A DNA stretch of 63,631 nucleotides from Prevotella sp. (lineage in GTDB: Bacteria; Bacteroidota; Bacteroidia; Bacteroidales; Bacteroidaceae), in contig JAFZAH010000017.1 of the NCBI GenBank assembly GCA_017548275.1, forward strand, positions 1 to 63,631. Reading direction: 5' to 3'. The position numbers and the translations under genes were made by a program. Numbering within the stretch: position 1 is the stretch's first letter; every line of letters starts with the position of its first letter. Shown here piece after piece: positions 62,945-63,631 of this stretch. Below the pieces are notes generated by a model. The model did no database searches. It was given only the letters and a program-made list of their open reading frames with translations, and was not told where the DNA came from.

Positions 62945-63583
62945 ATGAAAAAGTTTACTGATACCACCAAGATGATGCTTCTGATGGCCATGATGACCCT
63001 GACAGCATTCTCGTTCACCAGTTGTGACGATTACTACTACGATGACTATTGGGATGAGCCCTGGTATGGCGACTATTATCGTGATCCTTACGATCGTGGT
63101 TCTGACTATCTCATCCAGTTGGCTCAGAAAGTGCGCGGAAAGTGGGAGGGAACTCTCTACACCAGTTATTATGACGATTACGGCGTGAAGGTCGAAGGCG
63201 ACTATGAGACTGTTTTCGAGTTCGATCAGTACAGCAACAAGACCACAAATGGACGCGGTGTGGAAATTGACTACCTGGATGGTGAGCAAGTTTATTACGA
63301 CACCTTCTCATGGTATATCGATGAAAAGACCGAGGACATCTACTTGAAGTTTGACACCAACGGACGTATCATGGTGATGTATAGTTTCCATGTTGACAAC
63401 GACAGGTTCTACGGCGAGATGGAAAGCAAAAAGACGGGTGAATACAATAGTTTCGACCTCTACCGCTATACCTACGCCAACGATTCCGGCAACATGTTCG
63501 AGACTGAGGGCGACGCTCCTGCAGTGAAGAAGGCCTCTCCCGAAAAGACCGTCGGAAACGGCAAGGGCGGACACAAAGAGTAA
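62945..63583 (+). CDS. Tyr/Asp-rich lipoprotein, paralogue of the preceding gene
   Basis: This 212-residue lipoprotein (MKKFTDTTKMMLLMAMMTLTAFSFTSC, lipobox FTSC) has, directly after the lipid cysteine, a striking run of Tyr, Asp, Trp and Pro (DDYYYDDYWDEPWYGDYY and on, about residues 28-52). A beta-rich domain follows (VRGKWEGTLYTSYYDD; VFEFDQYSNKTTNGRGVEIDY), with a charged, Gly/Lys-rich end (KTVGNGKGGHKE). The YD-rich segment may be a surface-export or metal/ligand-binding linker. It is controlled by its own promoter. Confidence 0.78.
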   Translation: MKKFTDTTKMMLLMAMMTLTAFSFTSCDDYYYDDYWDEPWYGDYYRDPYDRGSDYLIQLAQKVRGKWEGTLYTSYYDDYGVKVEGDYETVFEFDQYSNKTTNGRGVEIDYLDGEQVYYDTFSWYIDEKTEDIYLKFDTNGRIMVMYSFHVDNDRFYGEMESKKTGEYNSFDLYRYTYANDSGNMFETEGDAPAVKKASPEKTVGNGKGGHKE

Positions 63584-63631
63584 AGAATAAGAAGGTTAAA
63601 TAGTAAATAACATAATGAAGCGAGGGGTGGC

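Overview
The window looks like a chromosomal segment of a Prevotella-like member of the Bacteroidales. The evidence is: Bacteroidetes-type promoters (TTG or TTTG, about 20 nt, TAnnTTTG) in front of many genes; a fused fucokinase/GDP-fucose pyrophosphorylase (Fkp) and a fused MurF-alanine racemase; GSCFA, YfhO and DUF4954 proteins; a GH97 glycosidase; and secreted proteins with Por/T9SS-like C-terminal tails. No rRNA, tRNA or CRISPR array was seen.

Layout. 1-9.1 kb (minus strand) is housekeeping: class I fumarase, an M16 peptidase, an orphan adenine methyltransferase, DUF4954 and HflX. 9.1-21.4 kb (all minus strand) is an accessory, defence-type island. Read in transcription order it holds a WYL regulator; a tight YopX-like / PD-(D/E)XK / DnaQ-like exonuclease group; a promoter followed by a small protein, two different DUF262 (GmrSD-type) proteins and a PLD-family nuclease with overlapping genes; then a second unit with a RadA-like ATPase, a DUF932-like protein, an acidic small protein and a DUF45 metallopeptidase. 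Near-identical hairpin terminators close the units. 21.6-26.9 kb holds a phosphopantetheinyl transferase, a candidate small RNA, nagB, a GH97 glycosidase and a BASS-type transporter. 26.9-32.3 kb carries two large secreted proteins, bounded by the transporter gene and a truncated second copy of its 3' end. 32.3-35.8 kb has an SGNH hydrolase, an OPT transporter and a small putative metalloprotease. 36.0-38.9 kb is an AT-rich type II restriction-modification system. 39.1-63.6 kb is mostly core: typA (frameshifted near its start), two porin-family proteins, a PKD surface protein, luxS and mtnN (activated methyl cycle/AI-2), yfhO, fkp, a GSCFA gene, murF-alr, an MFS transporter with a large insert, an RluA-type pseudouridine synthase, a patatin, MgtC, trxB, a glutathione peroxidase and several lipoproteins.

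The most notable points are the two-DUF262 plus PLD operon with its neighbouring nuclease genes; the ATPase/DUF932-like/metallopeptidase unit; the shared terminator modules; the single-base lesion at the start of typA; low-complexity 'word' repeats that fill intergenic gaps and have entered fkp and the GSCFA gene; and a promoter-to-terminator unit of about 110 nt upstream of nagB.
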